Shown piece by piece: positions 23,702 to 35,250 of a stretch of DNA of 64,000 nucleotides (its first letter is position 1; the number at the start of each line of letters is the position of its first letter). Source of the stretch: Lonicera japonica (Eukaryota > Streptophyta > Magnoliopsida > Dipsacales > Caprifoliaceae); NCBI GenBank assembly GCA_021464415.1, contig CM038470.1, positions 9,932,394 to 9,996,393 of the forward strand, read 5' to 3'. A program made the position numbers and the translations under genes. The notes beneath the pieces are model-generated. The model was given only the letters and a program-made list of their open reading frames with translations. It did not search any database and was not told the origin of the DNA.

Positions 23702-24078
23702 TGACGCGATCTCAGATCGTTTTCTTAGCCAGGTTAATGGATCCTCAACCCTAGAACTATGAAAGTACAAGAACCTTGGAATTTCATAGAAGAGATGGAA
23801 GGCAAAACCTAAACCCAACCCTTGAATGCAAGAATTGAACCTCAGTATAAATCGAAGACGTCACAATCAATTTGTGGAGAATTGATTGATAAGTCAAGAA
23901 TAATTTGAATGATTATTTAAAGGAGATGGATTCATTGTTTTGCAGCAATTATGTCATATATAAACTTTGAATATGACCTACAAGTATAGATTAAACGCAA
24001 TAGTGCACGATTAAAGCAATTAAAGATTGAACAGCGCATGCGGTTAAATATAATGAAGGACTAGGCGAGATCACATCA
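23702..24078 (-). repeat. 3' LTR of outer copia element (short form)
   Basis: Begins TGACGCGATC and ends GATCACATCA on the plus strand. It matches the two ends of the 60906-61711 LTR, at roughly 85-90% by eye. Its middle is different and about 430 bp shorter. Confidence 0.7.
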
Positions 24079-24128
24079 TACCCCTCTTCTTCAAGAAGAT
24101 TCGTCCTCGAATCTTGGCTAAGTGACTA
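24079..24128 (-). other. Polypurine tract and stub of the outer copia internal region
   Basis: On the minus strand GAAGAAGAGGGGTA lies directly before the LTR start TGATGTGATC, which is the position of a plus-strand primer. Fifty bases of copia internal sequence remain before the Athila LTR begins. Confidence 0.6.
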
Positions 24129-26813
24129 CGCTCAGAAACGCGTAATTAATACACCCAAGTGCAGGTGGTCAAGTTATAATATATTTACTTGGAAGTCCAA
24201 GGTCGAACCACAGGGAAGGATGGTAATCTTATTATTCTAGCTAAACTTTCAACAGGGGAAAAGAAGAAAAGAAAAATAAAATAAAGAAAAGATAATAAAT
24301 ATTTTTTTTTAGAATAAGAAAGAATAGAATAAGAAATTAAATTTAAAACTTAAAAGAAAATAAATAAATAAAAGTAAATAAATAAATATAAATAAATTAA
24401 AAATATAAATAAAATAAATAAATAAAGCAAGGATAAAATAAGCAGTAACTAAAACAAGTGTCTAATAAAATAGGAAAAGAGCGTTAGGGGTATCCATAGC
24501 TACGACATTACAGATAGTACGACCAACCGATTCAAGAAATGACTGTGGACCTGAGTTCCTATTAACAATGAATGTCCTTAACTTACCAATTATTAAATAC
24601 TAAATTTCACGAGCATATCATGAGAAGTGCATGACAAGACTCATATAAGCTGCATGTAAATTTAGTTTTCAATAAGGGAACTTATAATTTATTTTTTACA
24701 AAATTAATTTTCACTTAGTAATGCTAGTGCGTGACAAAAACAAACTAAATTTAATCAATTTTAGTAAATATCAAAAGCTTAACTCATTTCTAAGATTTGA
24801 TTATGCATATGCATGACATACGTCAAAACCGTTCTAAAAAAGTCATTAAAAGCTAAAATTAGCACTATTTCGGTATCGATTTTGGAATGACACCAAAACA
24901 GCGCTCAAAGCTCCCAAATTACTTGGATAACTAACTCAGCTCAATAAAGGATAAGGACCGTCCTCTATTCAGCCTCGTTAGAGTTTTGGTACAAAAATTC
25001 GTAATTTGAGGTTTTCCGGTTCTTTTGTCGAATAATCGAGAAATAATCTTAAAAATTCATGTTTTTAACGCATGAAAAGTTACTATATTTTCTAGATTTA
25101 TTAATTGACCTATAACCAATGAGGAATTCAAGCCACAATCACAATTGAATCATATACTCACACTAGTCCGTCATGCTTTCGCTACGGACCCCTAACTACT
25201 AAATTACGCTAGCATATTGATAAAAATTAAACAAAATATGATAAATTCAATCACAAATTGAGCAAACATATTTCTGAAATATAATTGAATAATCATGCAA
25301 AATTTCACAGCAATTGAAACTAAGAAACAATTAATAAATTAAAAATACGGTTTAAACAAATTTCGAAAGAAATAGCACACTGGCAGTCACGAAAATTGCC
25401 TATTGTCCTCAAGAAATTTCGGAATTTAGATCCCCAAAACAGTATGATTTTGTAGAAAATTCGATCGTGGTCGTTTTGATAGGTGGATCATCAAAATCGG
25501 CCAAGAAACGAGCAAGTTATGATTAAAATAAGAAAACACATATTTTTTAGGGTTCTACGCGGGAATCTATAAAATAAATCTAATAAAAATTATAAATTAT
25601 GCATGGATTTCAATCATCAATCACATTCAAACACATATTTAACTAACAATATATAAGCATTAATGAGCATTAATTGAAATAAATTAAAAATAAAATTGAA
25701 TGAAAAGAGAAACTTACAGTTACGCAGTTCTTGAAGAACTGTAATGGGACTCGCTATAAACCAAATGAAAATATCTCTTTCTCTAGTTACGCAAAGGAAT
25801 TTGAAATTATTGAAGAATAATAATGGCGGCTGTTCTCCTCTACTCAAAAGAAAAAGAACGACGACTGTTTTTCTCTACTCGAAGAATAATAATAACGACG
25901 GCTGTTCTTCCCTTACTCAAAATTAAACCTAAAACCTAAAAAATATCATCGACATTTAATTCTTTTTTTCCAAAATTCAAAAATTAAACTAATTAATAAA
26001 ATAAAATAAATAATAAAGATAATAATCCAAAAGCTAAAAATAGCTTTGTCGTCTATCAAGTCGTTGGCTCGAGAGACTAAGTCTTCTTCCTTAACTTCTC
26101 GGGTCAGCTTAAAAATAATAATTAAAACTTGTTGGCCGCGGGATTCGAACACTGGACTAAGCATGAGTAGAGCTGATCACTTGCCATCTAGGCTAAGGAC
26201 CCCATTCGATAAATATCTGCATCATAAATTTAGGTATTTTTTCGCGCTCAAACTCAATCCACTGGTGCTCTGATCGTATTTCTGCCATAACTTTGTACTC
26301 CGAACTCCGATTGATGCAAGGTTTTCGCCTACGCGTAGATAACTCAGAGCTCTATAACTTCTATTTCCGGAGTTTTCTTCAAATTCTGCACGGATAAATA
26401 CCAGAAATTACCGGAACAGATGCAATGCACGCAGTGAATCTCTTCTTCATTCAAAAATTGCTCGGTTTGATTCAAATGACTCTTCTTTGCTTGGAACTGC
26501 TCTATTGGCTTCTCTTAGTCTCTTCCATCAACTTCCTTCATGCTTGATCTTGAAATTTGCTTTCGGTTCACTTCTTGAACTCAATTCAGCTCCGAATTTG
26601 ACTGGTAATGACTAACTTTGGGGGAATTTGCTTCTAGATTCGTTCTTGTTCATTTTTAACCTGTAAAAAGGTTATAATGCACTAGAAACAAACATACTAT
26701 CCTATTTCATGATTAAATCTCAATTCTTAACAATTTAGGATAATTAAAATCAAATTCATGCATATTAAGCCACCTAAATACATATAAAAATGCAATATTT
26801 TGGCTTAATCACA
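24129..26813 (-). repeat. Athila LTR, left copy (3' LTR of element A)
   Basis: About 2.69 kb, nearly identical to 48187-50871; I count about a dozen substitutions by eye, near 0.5%. On the minus strand it begins TGTGATTAAGCC right after a purine tract. At its other end both copies share CGCTCAGAAACGCG, but the few bases outside differ (TGACTA versus TGTTCTT). The exact terminus is therefore uncertain by a few bases and the left copy may be slightly trimmed. Confidence 0.8.
26137..26200 (-). other. tRNA-like pol III promoter segment inside the Athila LTR (left copy)
   Basis: On the minus strand TAGCCTAGATGG (26195-26184) fits an A box and GTTCGAATCC (26150-26141) fits a B box, 33 bases apart. 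This is tRNA-like spacing with a CGCGGCC tail. It looks like the head of a tRNA-derived SINE captured in the LTR. No complete cloverleaf was found, so I do not call it a tRNA gene. Confidence 0.5.
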
Positions 26814-26823
26814 TCCCCCAACT
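26814..26823 (-). other. Polypurine tract of Athila element A
   Basis: Minus strand TTGGGGGA directly before the LTR start TGTGATTAAG. The same arrangement occurs at 50872-50881. Confidence 0.7.
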
Positions 26824-28351
26824 AACGTATTGATAGTCTCTAGCAATGAAGTGATCTTTATTACAAGCCAACTAAAAAAAACACGAAAAATAAAGACCAA
26901 AAATACAATCCTAATCTTAAACAGTTGCATTAAGCGTATGCAATAAGCCTTTAAACCTCTAGGTCACCCCTAGTAGGACGAGTTTTTGTCTCGTGAGGGT
27001 TTGCAGTGAATCTACCCACAAAATTCATGATTGCAAGACAAATCAAGCCAAAGTATCTAAAAAGTTTGTCCTTTCAAAAATAGCTCAGCAAGAACTCAAT
27101 AAGACTTATGCAATGTATTAGCAAAAGATATTCAGGAAAAGTACAAGTCTTAATAACAATTGAAAAGATGCATACATAAGTGAATTTAAGTGTTCATACT
27201 TAGACAGTTATATTAACTTGTCAATGTCAATGCCAATCATGGGATAAAGCTCTTGTTCATCATTAAGCCTCGACTCAATTCTCACTAGGCATACACTCTA
27301 CAAATAAATCACTAGAAACAGGTGTAGCACTCCACATACGGGCTAAGGATTGTTCGTAAGCAAATTCAAATGCCTCACGTATGTTTTCTTTGAAAAATGC
27401 CAAAATAAAAGAATGAGAGTCTTTTAAATTAAGATTCAATTATTAAAGAAGCGAGACTGCTATATCTGCCCTTTCATTGTTTAAACCACAAACTAAACCT
27501 TTAGGGATCAATTAGGACTTTGGTAGGTTGTAATGGGGTTAAGGGTAGTGGTTATGAAATGAATGGGTCAAATAAGAGATCAAAAGACTCATTGGCTCAG
27601 TTAACTCGAGAGGTATATAAATGAACCTCTATATCAAACACACACCCAAATTTTACTGTCTGCATTATATTTTTAAGGCATTCTTTTGATATCTATTTTT
27701 TTTTCATTGCCTTTTCTCTCTCTATACTTTTTTTTTTTTTCAATACAATCCAGGCCTTTGATTTTGAGCCATACTGCTAATGAGCCAAAAAGGTAGGTAA
27801 ATTATGGAATTTGGGCTCGGTTATTCATTTGGTATATCAATACGAATTAAGCTTCAGGCTTCAAATTGGCTACTAAGGATAAAACATAACGGGTAGGCCA
27901 AGGCTATATAGGCTAATGAAAGATGGCCTATGTCATTTCCCTAATGCCAGTTCTAGGTTCCAATAATAAGGCAGTAGCAATCTCATGGACGAACCTCTCT
28001 AAAACTGAATAAGAGTGATAGTAGAAAGACTCGGACAATTTAATAAACGCTTTCAAAAGAATCAGAATTTTTAACTAATAGCTCTCAAATAAGGAAGAAA
28101 GGCTCAACTCCTCACAAGGCTATATAGTCTCCACTCATTGTGAACAAGGCATTTCCCAGTCATGGTATATCAATCTAGTCTATAAACATGAACAAGTAAA
28201 TTCAAATCGGCATATAACTTTTCAAACATAATAAGAATCAACATTTTCAAGATTATCTGACGCTACCAAGCATGCTAAGTCTAATCATGAATGCGTCGTC
28301 GCCCAATGAAAGGGAACAAGAAAAATACCATCAGGCGACTTAGGCTTGCAA
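26824..28351 (-). other. Athila 3' non-coding internal region, element A
   Basis: About 1.5 kb between the extra ORF and the PPT with no open frame of note. It is nearly identical to 50882-52408 of copy B. The match breaks at GCTTGCAATC, where the viral sequence begins in this copy. Confidence 0.75.
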
Positions 28352-30779
28352 TCCGCCACCAGAACATCAGACCATTAAAGCTGGTGATAAATCTATAGAA
28401 GTAACTTGTTTTGCCCAACCTGGTGTTTCTACCCAAGTTACTATGGATAGAATGATAAGTCAGAGTAATTATATAAATTTGTTTTTACAAACTATTGGAA
28501 ATCAACTTATAAGAATAGAACAGAATGTTGATTATATATTTGATAATAGTGTAAAACAAAAAGAAAAAATTACATATGATCAAAAGTCTGAAGTGTCTTC
28601 TTCTCTTTTAAAGCCTGCTATTGAATTGTCTAAAGGATTTTCTTTAGGAAAATCTACTTTGAGCCAAGAAATAATTGATGCTTTAAAAGAAAAATTAGAT
28701 TCTATGGATATGGGAAAACAAAAACAAATCTTGCCTCTATCTATAGATGAAAATAGATCGGACACTGATATTGAGTTTTCTGATGTCAATAAAATTCAAA
28801 ATGAGTTTATGAATATTCATGAAATTAATTATTCTTCTAAACAGAGTAGAGATGTTATTATGCCTCCTGGAAAGTATTACTATCCTAGGCCTACGCCTAT
28901 TGATATATTATTTGAAGAAGAAGCACATATAAATATGTCAAATTTTAGTGCTAAAACTATATATGAATGGACTATCGATGGATTGTCCGAATATTCAATT
29001 TTAACTCAATTGCATAGAATGACTATGTATTCTACTGTTTGTAAAGCTGCTGGCAATACAGATAAACAAATTGCTGAATTTATAATTGCTGGGTTTGCTG
29101 GCCAATTGCGTGGCTGGTGGGATAATGTTTTAAATGATTCTCAGCGAAATGAAATTCTAAATTCTGTTAAAATAGTTCAAATGCTTGTTTCTAAGAATAA
29201 ACCTGATGGCACTAGTGAGGTTAAACAAGAACCTACTACCCAACAAAATGCAGTTTATTCTCTTTTAAATGCTATTATAATTGCTTTTATTGGCGCTCAT
29301 CCAGAAACATTGGATAAAAGTAAAGATTTACTTATAAACTTAAAATGTCCGACTCTAACTCATTTTAGATGGTATAAAGACACATTTTTATCTAAAGTAA
29401 TGATAAGAACTGATGCTAATGCTGACTTCTGGAAAGAGAAGTTTATAGCTGGTTTACCTACTCTATTTGCCCAAAAGGTTAAAGATAGAATTATGCGTAA
29501 ACATGGTGGTACTTCTATACCTTATGCCCAATATACTTATGGTATGCTTATAAGTGAGTGTATTTTAGAAGGTTTATCTTTATGTAACGATATAAAGCTA
29601 AAAGCTCAATTAAAAGCACAAAACCTAACTGGTAGAAAAGAAATCGGTGAATTCTGTGACCAATTTGGTTTTGATATTAAAGTCCCGGGGAGACCCCCAA
29701 TTCGCCGTTCTAAACCGAAAAAATCGTATACTAAGCGCAAGCGTAAATCCAAAAAGAAAGATGAATCTACTTCTAAATCTAAATCTTCTTCTAAAAAATC
29801 TAGTAAACGTCCACCTAAAAGGTCTACTGATACTAGTTCTATAATTTGCAAAAAATGTGGTAAAATGGGTCATTATGCAAATAAATGTTGGACCAAAAAG
29901 AAGTTAAATGAAATTACTGATGAAGGTTTGAAAAAACAGCTTATAAATGTGCTATTAAATCCTTCTGATGAGGAAGAAAACTATACTAACAATGAAGCTA
30001 GTGATGCTGAAGTAAATAATATTGATTCTGATGATTATGCTAGTTCTGAATCTGTTAAATCTGATTGTAACTGTCATGCACAAACAGATTATTATAAAGC
30101 CATACTTGAAGCTAATGGTTTAAGTATTAATGTTTTGTCTAAAGAAGAACAAAATATTCTTGATAGTATAGAGGGTATTGAAGATCCTTCTATAAAAAGA
30201 AAAATGATTGAACATTATCTTTCTACTTTTAAACAACAAGAAAATAATATTCTTCCCTCTGAAGAACCTTATTCTCTAAAGAAGGTGTTAGATGATATGA
30301 AAACTAACAATAACAATATAGTAGAAAGAGAATCTTCTATACCTGATCTAAAGTTTGAAATTAATAATCTTAAACAAGAAATACAGGAAATAAAAACTCG
30401 TCTTGTAAACCTGGAAAATTATAATAAGTCTTTTCCTGCTTTAGGTACTAGTACTACTATTACTGCAGAAGAAAAACAGAAACAAAATTATTTACAACTT
30501 ATTGAAAAAATAACTTTTCAGAAATGGTATATTAGTATAACAATTGTTATTGATAAAACATTTGTTTTAAAGGATATTGCACTTCTTGACACTGGTGCAG
30601 ATATAAATTGTATTCGTGAAGGTTTAGTTCCTACTCATTATTTTGAGAAAACTACTGAGTCTTTAACTGCTGCAAATAAGCAAAAATTAAAAATAAAATT
30701 TAAATTAACTAATGCTTATGTGTGTAACCAGGGTTTATGTATCCCTGCTACCTTTTTGCTTGTTAAAGATCTCTCTTAA
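28352..30779 (+). pseudogene. Pararetrovirus ORF1, part 1: capsid, zinc knuckle, aspartic protease
   Basis: The frame is open from the left junction (28352) to a TAA at 30777-30779; the first Met is at 28443. It shows a helical start (residues 1-60 from that Met), a capsid-like region with PPGKYYYPRPTPIDIL and AGFAGQLRGWWDNVL (about 140-240), a very basic stretch (RRSKPKKSYTKRKRKSKKK, about 425-445), a CX2CX4HX4C knuckle CKKCGKMGHYANKCW (about 475-490), an acidic region, a coiled coil near 640-660, and the protease motif LLDTGADINC (about 718). These are capsid maturation and RNA-binding functions of the Caulimoviridae polyprotein. The N-terminal movement-protein part is absent at the junction. 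The stop at 30777 separates it from the RT part, which continues in the same frame. Confidence 0.75.
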
Positions 30780-32447
30780 AGAATTATACTAGGGACCCCT
30801 TTTATAAATCTTATAGAACCCTTTTCTAAAGATGAAAGAGGAATTGTTACTAAATTTGATGATACTGAAATTATATTTGAATTTATAACACCTCCTCAGA
30901 CTAGGGAAATAAATGAAATAAAAGAACATTTATTTTTTAAAGAAAAGCAAATAAATTATCTGAGAAAGGATGTTAAAATATTGAATATTTCTGCTCATTT
31001 AAATTCTCACATAGTTAAACAAAAAATTGAAGAAATTTCTAAAGTAATTTCTGGCAATTTATGTAATGACCATCCTAATGCTTTTTGGGATAGAAAGCAA
31101 CATATAGTTTCTTTACCTTATGAGAAAGATTTTATTGAAAGTAAAATTCCTACTAAAGCTCGTCCAGCGCAAATGAATGCAGAATTGCTGGAATAATGTA
31201 AAAATGAAATACAGTCGTTATTAGATAAAAAACTTATTCGTAAAAGTTATTCCCCTTGGAGTTGCACAGCCTTTTATGTCAATAAAGCTTCTGAAATAGA
31301 AAGAGGAGCACCCCGCTTAGTTATAAATTATAAACCCTTAAACAAAGCTCTTCAGTGGATTAGATATCCATTGCCTAATAAAAAGGATCTTTTAGATAGA
31401 GTTCAAGCAGCTAAAGTCTTTTCTAAATTTGATTTAAAATCTGGATATTGGCAGATTCAAATAAATGAAAAAGATAGATATAAAACTGCTTTTACTGTTC
31501 CTTTTGGACATTATGAATGGAATGTTATGCCATTTGGGTTAAAAAATGCCCCTTCTGAATTTCAGAACATAATGAATGATATATTTACTCCATATACCAC
31601 TTTTACAATTGTTTATATTGATGATATCTTAGTTTTCTCCCAAGATATTGACCAACATTTTAAACATTTAAACATTTTAATAAATGTTATTAAAAGAGCT
31701 GGATTAGTATTATCTGCTAAAAAGATGGTTTTATTCCAAACCAAAATTAAATTTCTTGGACATGATATTTGTAATGGTGAAATTATCCCCATAAATCGTT
31801 CTATAAATTTTGCAGATAAATTTCCGGATGTTATACTTGACAAAACCCAGCTACAAAGATTTTTGGGTAGTGTCAATTATATAGCTGATTATTATAAAAA
31901 TTTGGCTATTGATTGTGCCCCTTTATATGAACGCCTAAGGAAAAATCCTCCTCCTTGGAGTGATAGGCATACTAAAGCTATTCGTCTTGTAAAATCTAAG
32001 GTTAAACAATTACCCTGTTTAGCTTTAGTATCACCTTATAGCTTTAAAATAGTTGAAACAGATGCCTCTGATATAGGTTATGGAGGAATTTTAAAGCAAC
32101 GTTTTAAGGGTGATTCTAAAGAAATCCTTTCTAGATTTACTTCTGGAAAATGGAATTCGGCACAACTAAATTATTCCACAATAAAGAAAGAAATACTTTC
32201 TATAGTATGTTGTATATCTAAATTTCAAGATGACCTCTTAAACCAAGAATTCTTATTAAGAATTGACTGTAAAGCTGCCAAAGATGTATTAGAAAAAGAT
32301 GTTAAAAACATTGCATCTAAACAGATCTTTGCCCGCTGGCAAGCTATATTATCTATATTTGATTTTAAAATCGAGTTTATAAAAGGAGAGTCAAACTCTT
32401 TACCTGACTTTCTGACTCGTGAATTTTTGACAGGTTCTAAAAAATGA
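30780..32447 (+). pseudogene. Pararetrovirus ORF1, part 2: reverse transcriptase and RNase H
   Basis: It continues in the same frame as part 1 after the stop at 30777. A second in-frame stop lies at 31194-31196, just before the RT fingers. From there the frame is open to TGA at 32445-32447. Visible motifs are FDLKSGYWQIQI, MPFGLKNAPSEFQ, the catalytic YIDDILVFS, and RNase H beginning VETDASDIGYGG, ending with SLPDFLTREFL. No integrase follows, which separates it from Ty3/gypsy elements. The RT copies viral RNA to DNA. With only two in-frame stops and no frameshift in this ORF, the insertion appears recent, but it is defective. Confidence 0.75.
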
Positions 32448-33837
32448 CCTCCTCAGAAGGGGGTAGAGGAAGAGGCGGCCGTGGTCGTGGTCGTGGAACT
32501 TTTAAACAAACGACTATACCCGATTTTAAACTATCCTCTAAACCAGGATTCAATCAAGGATCTTCTTCCAGAAATCCTTTCAGTTCTAAACCTCCAGGTT
32601 CTCAATCTGGAACCTTTGCAAATGTTTTAGGTACCCCTGTACCTCCTCCGTTTAAAAAGCCAATACAGGATTTTGTTATATACCTTCAAGAATCCGATAA
32701 ACAGTTTTTTACTAATCCTATACACCTGGCAAAGCAATATCTTGAGTTTGACCAGGAGTTCCCTGTTGTAAACAGAAAAAAGAGGGAATATTATGAAGCC
32801 ATTCTTGTGGAAACAAATTCTGTCATTATAACTCATGTCAACAAAAACCCTGGAACTCGTGGGAAACCTGAGATCCAATTTTCCAAATGCTTTATAAGAG
32901 AACCTCTTAGCCTAAAGAAATGGGGAGTTAACCCTAACAGTATAAATTTTCTTCCTAAATACAAAGAAGAATATACGTATTGGGACTATATAGATGCTTG
33001 GAATAAAGCTTTTCTTTATCAAAATTCTTATAATACCCATACATGGTGGTCAGGTTCGATGAACTTAAAGAACCGTATGTATCTCTAAAAGATCTTCCCC
33101 ATTGGTTTTATAATTGGTTTATTAAATTTGGTCCTGAAGAGGATTATTTTCATGAAAAAATCCAACCAATTTATAAAGAGTTTAAATCCGTTCACCCAAA
33201 ACATTTGGATGATCCTGCTCCTATAAAAAATGCCGTTTTAATGCGTTTCCTTGGGCATTACTCTATTCCTTGGATCTTCCAGTGGACTTACGCCATTGGA
33301 ACTCATAATAATCTTTCTATTCTTGCTCGAGATATCTATTATAAGTGGTGGCCTAAATATGAGTTCGACGAGCTCATTCCCCAGATGCATTTGGATATTA
33401 ATGCTTATAAAGAATATAATATGTATGTAAAAGAAGAAGAGGAAGCTCGTAAAGCCGAGAGTTTTATGAATCAAGAATATAAAATTCCGTCTGCAGCGGC
33501 TTTGAAGAAAAAGTATGTGGACGCTTCTCCCGCCGAAATCAAGGAGAAAATGTTAAAGGCTTTTATTGCTCATCTTGGATTTTTAGATGATGAGAATATG
33601 TCTATCTCTTCTAAAGCCACATCCCGTGCACCTTCTGTAAACATGGAAGCTGAAAAAGATCAAGATGAAGAAAATGAAGAAAGTGAAGACTATAATGAAA
33701 ATGAAGATATGGAGCGATATATGGGTATGTCTTGGGCAGACCAGGTGGAAGCTGCTGTCGCCCTCAGTAAAATTAAAAAGGAAAAAGCTGAAGATTCTAA
33801 AGGAAAAGGGACAAAAGGAGTGGGCCCTTCTAATTGA
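32444..33837 (+). pseudogene. Pararetrovirus ORF2, unknown function, one frameshift
   Basis: It starts at an ATG that overlaps the ORF1 stop as ATGA (32444-32447), an arrangement that allows termination-reinitiation. The first frame runs to 33088, and the reading then continues in the +2 frame (open from 33043) to TGA before 33838, so there is one indel near 33045-33080. The product would be about 460 residues. It has a Gly/Arg-rich N-terminus (RGRGGRGRGRG), a low-complexity Ser/Pro region, a globular middle with many Trp/Tyr, and an acidic tail (DQDEENEESEDYNENED). Florendoviruses are known for a second ORF without assigned function, and the position fits. An RGG-type start suggests nucleic-acid binding, which is inference. 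Confidence 0.65.
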
Positions 33838-34164
33838 TTTTCCATCAGCATACCGGCAATTATATAGGGTTACTGTGTAACTTTAATTATTAAAGTTTTG
33901 AATTATTGTAACTGTGTAACTTTAATTATTAAAGTTTTGAATTATTGTAATGTACTGTGTGGACTTAAAATGTTTTGATATCCGCTTATGTTAGTTTATA
34001 TAGGGATTTTGGGGAACGTCCTAGGGGACTTCCATTTTTTTTTTTGGTTTTGCTCTCTCTCTCTCTATTGTAAACTTTTCTTTCTAAATTAATAATAATT
34101 AAATTTCCCCATCTCTGTTCTTATTTTTTTCTTTGTTTTATTTTAAATCCTCCGTTCTACAATT
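33838..34164 (+). promoter_or_regulatory. Pararetrovirus intergenic region: direct repeat, TATA-like box, CT-rich leader
   Basis: A 39-bp unit beginning ACTGTGTAACTTTAATTATT is tandemly repeated at about 33871-33909 and 33910-33948. A TATA-like TTTATATAGG lies near 33995 and a (CT)n run at about 34053-34068 downstream. The order of repeat, TATA and leader followed by a primer site matches the promoter/leader of plant pararetroviruses. No experimental start is known. Confidence 0.45.
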
Positions 34165-34175
34165 TGGTATCAGAG
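34165..34175 (+). other. tRNA-Met primer-binding site of the pararetrovirus
   Basis: TGGTATCAGAG is the complement of the 3' end of plant initiator tRNA-Met, the minus-strand primer of Caulimoviridae. The next base is already a displaced piece of ORF1 (matching 28812), so the region that should lie between is deleted. Confidence 0.75.
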
Positions 34176-34627
34176 ATATTCATGAAATTAATTATTCTTC
34201 TAAACAGAGTAGAGATGTTATTATGCCTCCTGGAAAGTATTACTATCCTAGGCCTACGTCTATTGATATATTATTTGAAGAAGAAGCACATATAAAGAAT
34301 TGTTACTAAATTTGATGATACTGAAATTATATTTGAATTTATAACACCTCCTCAGACTAGGGAAATAAATGAAATAAAAGAACATTTATTTTTTAAAGAA
34401 AAGCAAATAAATTATCTGAGAAAGGATGTTAAAATATTGAATATTTCTGCTCATTTAAATTCTCACATAGTTAAACAAAAAATTAATTTCAGAACATAAT
34501 GAATGATATATTTACTCCATATACCACTTTTACAATTGTTTATATTGATGATATCTTAGTTTTCTCCCAAGATATTGACCAACATTTTAAACATTTAAAC
34601 ATTTTAATAAATGTTATTAAAAGAGCT
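34176..34627 (+). pseudogene. Three joined fragments of a second viral copy
   Basis: 34176-34297 repeats about 28812-28934 (capsid), 34297-34487 repeats about 30839-31029 (after the protease), and 34488-34627 repeats about 31559-31697 (RT catalytic loop). All are in the original order and orientation, so this is a tandem copy with two large internal deletions. Junctions share a few bases (ATATTCATG, AA, AATT), consistent with microhomology-mediated joining. Confidence 0.75.
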
Positions 34628-34989
34628 TTCTTATTTATTTATTTATTTTTATTTTTTTTATTTTTTTTTTTAACGCAAAAGCAGGGAAATCCTAACTAAT
34701 GTACTAACATGCATGCTTTTTGAAAAAAAATAACCCTAAGGTCTCCCTTCCCCTAACTAAAATCCTACATTGTCCTCAATGTAAACAACTAAGCATTAAA
34801 GCATGGATGTAAGGACATGTAATGAAAGATAAGGGAGAAAATGGTATACCTCACGGCAGCTTGGCTAAGCAAAAGCTGTATGTTAGCACATAGATATTCT
34901 ACAAAAATCTAAAATTACGAAAAAGAAAGAAAGAAAATAACTACGAAAAGAAAGAAAATAACAAAACTACTATACATACCTGCCATACT
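34628..34989 (-). other. Athila internal region resumes, non-coding
   Basis: Matches 52450-52788 of copy B after a T/A-rich low-complexity run. No gene is present. It leads into the C-terminus of the acidic ORF. Confidence 0.7.
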
Positions 34990-35250
34990 CTACCTGCTGT
35001 AGCGATGGCTCTGCCACACACAGAATGTGACATCACCTAGCTGTATGCTGTAAACGTAGTTGCACTCGCCTACAATGCTCAAATCTAATATCCAAAGCTG
35101 CCATGAAATTCTCCTCATCTCGGCCTCATAACGGGGTCTCCTAAATAGCCTCCCCCACATCCTCCTCGCATAAGCTGAATAATCTGGGAGGACTAGAACT
35201 CTCCCCGAAATTGGGTTGCGTATTATGCTCAAGTCTGACGGATGGCAGAG
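34990..35250 (-). pseudogene. Athila acidic ORF, C-terminal piece (element A)
   Basis: Encodes HPSDLSIIRNPISGRVLVLP, a basic RRMWGRLFRRPRY patch, and the end VTFCVWQSHRYSR. It is cut off from its N-terminal part (41264-42018) by the chromovirus. It matches the end of the complete frame 52789-53775 in copy B. Confidence 0.7.

Larger units (their letters stand above)
28352..34627 (+). mobile_element. Endogenous pararetrovirus, florendovirus-like (Caulimoviridae), nested in Athila
   Basis: This virus-derived segment has no LTRs and no integrase. Its order is: capsid region with zinc knuckle, aspartic protease, RT, RNase H, a second ORF, an intergenic region with TATA-like box, a tRNA-Met primer site, and then three joined fragments repeating earlier parts of ORF1. 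Both ends fall inside ORF1, as expected if a circular or concatenated viral DNA was captured during break repair. The equivalent site in Athila copy B (52409-52445) is uninterrupted and holds a TA microsatellite. Two ORFs with the second of unknown function, and insertion at TA repeats, are features described for florendoviruses. I did not find the movement-protein part. Confidence 0.75.

Noticed and set aside
23447..23704. Protein-coding exon across the left copia junction
   Set aside because: The frame is pyrimidine-driven (Ser/Leu-rich), and its end lies in the copia LTR.
24290..24430. Repeated ATAAATAAA text, considered as a separate satellite
   Set aside because: It is a low-complexity run inside both Athila LTRs, so it belongs to the LTR.
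26137..26200. A functional tRNA gene
   Set aside because: Only A-box and B-box motifs are visible; I could not fold a full cloverleaf with acceptor stem and anticodon.
28443..32447. Ty3/gypsy or copia retrotransposon
   Set aside because: No integrase and no LTRs; RT-RNase H is followed by a second ORF and then a primer site, which is pararetrovirus order.
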